Assembly: GCA_024278565.1 (NCBI GenBank)
Contig: JAJRSY010000157.1
Coordinates: 1-5,951, forward strand
Direction of reading: 5' to 3'
Length of the DNA stretch: 5,951 bases
Source of the DNA: Bacteroidota bacterium
GTDB taxonomy: Bacteria > Bacteroidota > Bacteroidia > Flavobacteriales > Flavobacteriaceae
The translations under genes were made by a program, and so were the position numbers. The stretch's first letter is position 1, and each line of letters starts with the position of its first letter. Under the pieces are notes generated by a model. The model made no database searches. It had not been told where the DNA came from and saw only the letters and a program-made list of their open reading frames with translations. Positions 5,642 through 5,951 of the stretch are shown here, piece after piece.

Positions 5642-5951
5642 ATGAAAAAAATCATTAAAAGTATTGTACTGCTTTCTTCAGTGTTACTGATGAGCTGTGG
5701 AGGAAAAGAAGAGAAAAAGAAAGAAGGTTTTAGCATAGAACGTCAAAAAACCGAATCAACAGAAGCCAAGGCGGCACCTGTTGCTGATGATGTCGTCAAA
5801 GCCTCTGAACGTGTTGATCTGGTCAGTAAAGGTGTCGGTCCGATTACATCGGTAACGCTTGATGCGAAAATTGATGGGGCAATGGCCGCAAGCGGAAAGG
5901 AAACCTTTGATAAAATGTGCATGGCGTGTCATAAAATAGGCAAAAAATTCA
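5642..5951 (+). CDS. Lipoprotein c-type cytochrome, N-terminal part (runs off the right edge)
   Basis: The first 103 codons are present. Residues 1-19 form a lipoprotein signal: a KK start, an apolar core and the lipobox L16-M-S-C19, so the mature protein is lipid-anchored at C19, facing the periplasm. A charged, disordered linker follows (lysine/glutamate-rich at 22-29, alanine-rich to about 50). The cytochrome domain begins near residue 72 (VTLDAKIDGAMAASGKETF) and has the haem-binding motif C93-M-A-C96-H97. The axial methionine and the domain end lie outside the window. This architecture, with this type of linker, matches the cytochrome c commonly found just before nosZ in Bacteroidota nitrous oxide reductase clusters, where it would pass electrons to the reductase; that assignment is inference. 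It is divergently transcribed from the Rrf2 gene. The ATG is chosen because it yields a proper lipoprotein signal. Confidence 0.88.
   Translation, partial: MKKIIKSIVLLSSVLLMSCGGKEEKKKEGFSIERQKTESTEAKAAPVADDVVKASERVDLVSKGVGPITSVTLDAKIDGAMAASGKETFDKMCMACHKIGKKF

Overview
The window looks like chromosomal DNA of a marine member of the Flavobacteriaceae (Bacteroidota). The protein sequences resemble flavobacterial versions of each family, the intergenic DNA is AT-rich with small palindromic repeats, starts lack Shine-Dalgarno sequences, and several starts are preceded by the Bacteroidota -7 type element TAnnTTTG. The species assignment is inference only.

Layout. (1) Positions 1-120 appear to be the end of an IS630-type insertion sequence: the first 25 codons of its transposase start at 76 on the minus strand and run off the left edge. 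(2) Positions 121-654 (+) encode only the C-terminal part of a Gfo/Idh/MocA oxidoreductase of the GH109-like group. The reading frame is cut exactly where the insertion sequence would end, at a TA dinucleotide, so this gene is probably broken by the insertion. (3) Positions 834-2195 (+) are a complete hemN (oxygen-independent coproporphyrinogen III dehydrogenase), with a perfect FNR-type box (TTGATnnnnATCAA) at 666-679. (4) Positions 2196-2693 hold no gene. They contain a nested set of inverted repeats, including a 168-bp MITE-like element with terminal inverted repeats and a possible target duplication. (5) Positions 2694-3515 (+) are a tandem-domain universal stress protein. (6) Positions 3620-5011 (-) are a Tat-exported Gfo/Idh/MocA oxidoreductase, convergent with the stress protein gene. 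(7) Positions 5082-5513 (-) are an Rrf2-family regulator with three conserved cysteines. (8) Positions 5642 to the window end (+) are the start of a lipoprotein c-type cytochrome, divergent from the regulator and separated from it by an operator-like inverted repeat.

How the parts fit. hemN (haem synthesis without oxygen, FNR-type box), a universal stress protein, an Rrf2 Fe-S type sensor and a membrane-anchored cytochrome c are the parts expected at the edge of an anaerobic or microaerobic respiration locus. In Bacteroidota, a lipoprotein cytochrome c of this kind, often beside an Rrf2 gene, commonly precedes a clade II nitrous oxide reductase (nos) cluster. My main prediction is that nosZ and its accessory genes follow just beyond position 5951. 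The Gfo/Idh/MocA genes look like unrelated carbohydrate functions in between. No wholly new system is visible. The most useful new points are the insertion-disrupted gene, the FNR box, the nested miniature elements and the divergent Rrf2/cytochrome control region.
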